Origin: an uncultured Bacteroidota bacterium
GTDB taxonomy: Bacteria > Bacteroidota > Bacteroidia > Flavobacteriales > Flavobacteriaceae
Assembly: GCA_937136025.1 (NCBI GenBank)
Contig: CAKZOC010000235.1
Coordinates: forward strand, 1-34,248
DNA: 34,248 nucleotides
Direction of reading: 5' to 3'
Shown: one piece after another, positions 32,736 to 34,248 of the stretch
How positions within the stretch are numbered: position 1 is the stretch's first letter
Layout of the letters: every line of letters begins with the position of its first letter
The notes under the pieces: model-generated
What the model saw: only the letters and a program-made list of their open reading frames with translations
Databases searched by the model: none
Told to the model about the DNA's origin: nothing
Translations under genes and position numbers: made by a program

Positions 32736-34248
32736 TCAAACTTTTGCTATTTCAACTTTCGTTTCCTGAATAGCCCCTCCCCTGCCCATATCCGTTAACA
32801 GATGGTTTGTCAGTGCGTTGGCAGATGATCCGCCTTTGAAATGGGAAAGCCAATATCCCTGTGGCATACAGACTATTCCCCGGGTCACTTTATCACTAAC
32901 CCGTGCTGTCAGGAACACATTCCCATTTTCGTTGAATACTTTCACTTCATGGCCATCCGCAATTTTTCGGGCAGCTGCATCATCGGGATGCACCTCCAAA
33001 TAGGGCTTGCCTTCCTTTTCAAAGATATGGTCGACATTGGCGTGGCTGCTATTGAGAAAATACCGGGGTGTTTTAATGGTCAATAAATGAAGTGGATAGC
33101 CTTCCCGCTGACTCGGTTTATAAATCATGGGTATCCACGTCGGAAGGCTGGGCTGCATTTCGGCATCGTAGAAATGACACTTCCCGGATTTGGTCTTAAA
33201 ATTGCCTTCGTCATGTGGCATCCATTTCTCAGGCAGGTTCAATCGCTGCCCACCCAATGCCCTGAGTGACTCAAAACTGATGCCTCGTAAATATTCATGA
33301 TCGCTTTGAAGGGTCTTTTTAACGATGTCAATATCCGATTCAAAGAGATAGGCTTCGGTGAAACCCATTTCGCGCGCAAGAACCCTGAATAATTCTGAAT
33401 TGGGCCTTGATGCTCCCAAGGGTTCAATGGCCGGTTCGTTGATATTGATATAGGTGCTTCCCCAGGAATCCAGGATATCCCAATTTTCAAGGACGGTGGT
33501 GGCCGGAAAAATATAATCCGCATACCTGGCCGTGTCGGTCATAAAATGCTCGGATACTATGGTCAGTAAATCATTTCTTTCCAGTCCCCTGAGCACCAAA
33601 TTTTGATTGGGGGTGGTTACGGCAGGATTCGAGTTAAATACGAACAGGGCCTCGATGCCTGGGTTAAGTTCCTGATCATTGAGCGCTTTTCCCAATTCTA
33701 TCATATTTATGGATCGGGTTTTAGGATTGGCCAAAACCTCAGGCAGGGCGATACTTTCCCAGTTAAGTGCCTCTCCAAAGAGCTCGTAGGTCATATGCAT
33801 CAGTCCCCCTCCGAAATGACGCCAGGCCCCTGTGAGCGCAGGAAGCATGGCCACTGCCCTAAAAGCACTGGCACCATTGGCTTGATGCTCCATCCCGATC
33901 AGTACCCGAATCACAGAAGGGGCGCTTTTAGCATAGGCTTTTGCAAATCCCAGGATCGTTTCGGCATCCAGGCCGGTAATACGCGCGACGGATTCCGGAT
34001 CAAATTGTAGCACATGTTCTTTTAGTTGATCAATCCCAAGCGTATACCTGTCAATGTAGTCCTGATCCTGCAGACCCTCTGCCAATATCACATGCATTAA
34101 CCCCAAAGCCAGGGCGGTATCTGTTCCGGGATTCGGTTGTATGTGCCAGTCTGCTTCTGCGGCGGTGAGTGATTTGAAAGGATCCACCACAACAATTTTA
34201 GCACCGTTGTTTTTTGCTTTCTGGATCAAAGGCCAGAGATGTTGATTG
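32736..34248 (-). CDS. Molybdopterin-dependent oxidoreductase, C-terminal part (runs off the right edge)
   Basis: The frame is open to the window edge (NQHLWPL precedes IQKAKNNGAKIVVVDP), so the real start and the N-terminal iron-sulfur region lie outside. About 500 residues are visible. IVVVDPFKSLTAAEADWHIQPNPGTDTALALG is the conserved molybdopterin-binding strand and loop. VLIGMEHQANGASAFRAVAMLPALTG and FVFNSNPAVTTPNQ follow, then VSEHFMTDTARYADYIFPATT. The C-terminal molydop-binding barrel starts near LLTIKTPRYFLNSSHANVD and includes EVHPDDAAARKIADGHEVKVFN and PQGYW. This resembles the formate-dehydrogenase/YoaE-like branch of the DMSO reductase family. No electron-transfer subunit is in view. 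Substrate not decidable. Confidence 0.92.
   Translation of the reverse strand, partial: NQHLWPLIQKAKNNGAKIVVVDPFKSLTAAEADWHIQPNPGTDTALALGLMHVILAEGLQDQDYIDRYTLGIDQLKEHVLQFDPESVARITGLDAETILGFAKAYAKSAPSVIRVLIGMEHQANGASAFRAVAMLPALTGAWRHFGGGLMHMTYELFGEALNWESIALPEVLANPKTRSINMIELGKALNDQELNPGIEALFVFNSNPAVTTPNQNLVLRGLERNDLLTIVSEHFMTDTARYADYIFPATTVLENWDILDSWGSTYININEPAIEPLGASRPNSELFRVLAREMGFTEAYLFESDIDIVKKTLQSDHEYLRGISFESLRALGGQRLNLPEKWMPHDEGNFKTKSGKCHFYDAEMQPSLPTWIPMIYKPSQREGYPLHLLTIKTPRYFLNSSHANVDHIFEKEGKPYLEVHPDDAAARKIADGHEVKVFNENGNVFLTARVSDKVTRGIVCMPQGYWLSHFKGGSSANALTNHLLTDMGRGGAIQETKVEIAKV

Overview
The window reads as chromosome of a member of the Bacteroidota, most probably a marine Flavobacteriia. 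The evidence is the gene content (arylsulfatase, GH3 glycosidase, paired giant BNR/sortilin-type propeller proteins, CarboxypepD-regulatory-like domain proteins, many Sec-exported enzymes whose signal peptides end in A-x-A-Q), the near absence of Shine-Dalgarno sequences, and several octamers matching the Bacteroidota -7 promoter element TAnnTTTG. I see no rRNA, tRNA, CRISPR array, insertion sequence or phage gene. Genus cannot be fixed from this stretch.

Layout. 1-453: AT-rich edge with a possible frameshifted LuxR-type remnant. 454-4090 (minus): exported sulfatase, AraC-family regulator with an inverted repeat just before its start, and an outer-membrane beta-barrel protein backed by a strong terminator. 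4462-9978: small secreted protein, lipoprotein (minus), cardiolipin synthase, membrane-anchored GH3 glycosidase. 10062-13222: DUF2306-like membrane protein, GNAT acetyltransferase, bestrophin-type channel, exported methyltransferase. 13498-19444 (plus): KAS III-type ketosynthase followed by a close-packed group (DUF2007 protein, exported alpha/beta hydrolase, CarboxypepD-reg-like protein, tandem-VOC lipoprotein) and a class C beta-lactamase-like serine hydrolase. 19721-20958 (minus): SYLF protein and an exported DinB-fold protein. 21158-22096: nitrilase. 22285-28712: two large paralogous Asp-box propeller proteins facing each other. 28906-29351: a 38-residue, 14-cysteine metallothionein-like protein with a CxxC protein downstream, closed by a terminator. 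29480-30877: exported alpha/beta hydrolase. 30919-31938 (minus): SPFH/band-7 membrane protein and an Arc-type ribbon-helix-helix protein, preceded by a near-perfect 30-bp palindrome. 32122-34248 (minus): second exported DinB-fold protein and the C-terminal part of a molybdopterin oxidoreductase that runs off the right edge.

How it fits together. Most of the window is envelope and periplasmic biology: substrate processing (sulfatase, GH3, hydrolases, propellers), lipid chemistry (cardiolipin synthase, KAS III) and membrane organisation (SPFH, bestrophin, SYLF). It is not one pathway; it looks like several small independent transcription units. The two most distinctive units are (i) the Cys-rich peptide plus CxxC protein, a candidate undescribed metal-handling pair, and (ii) the SPFH plus ribbon-helix-helix pair with an operator-like palindrome over its presumed promoter.
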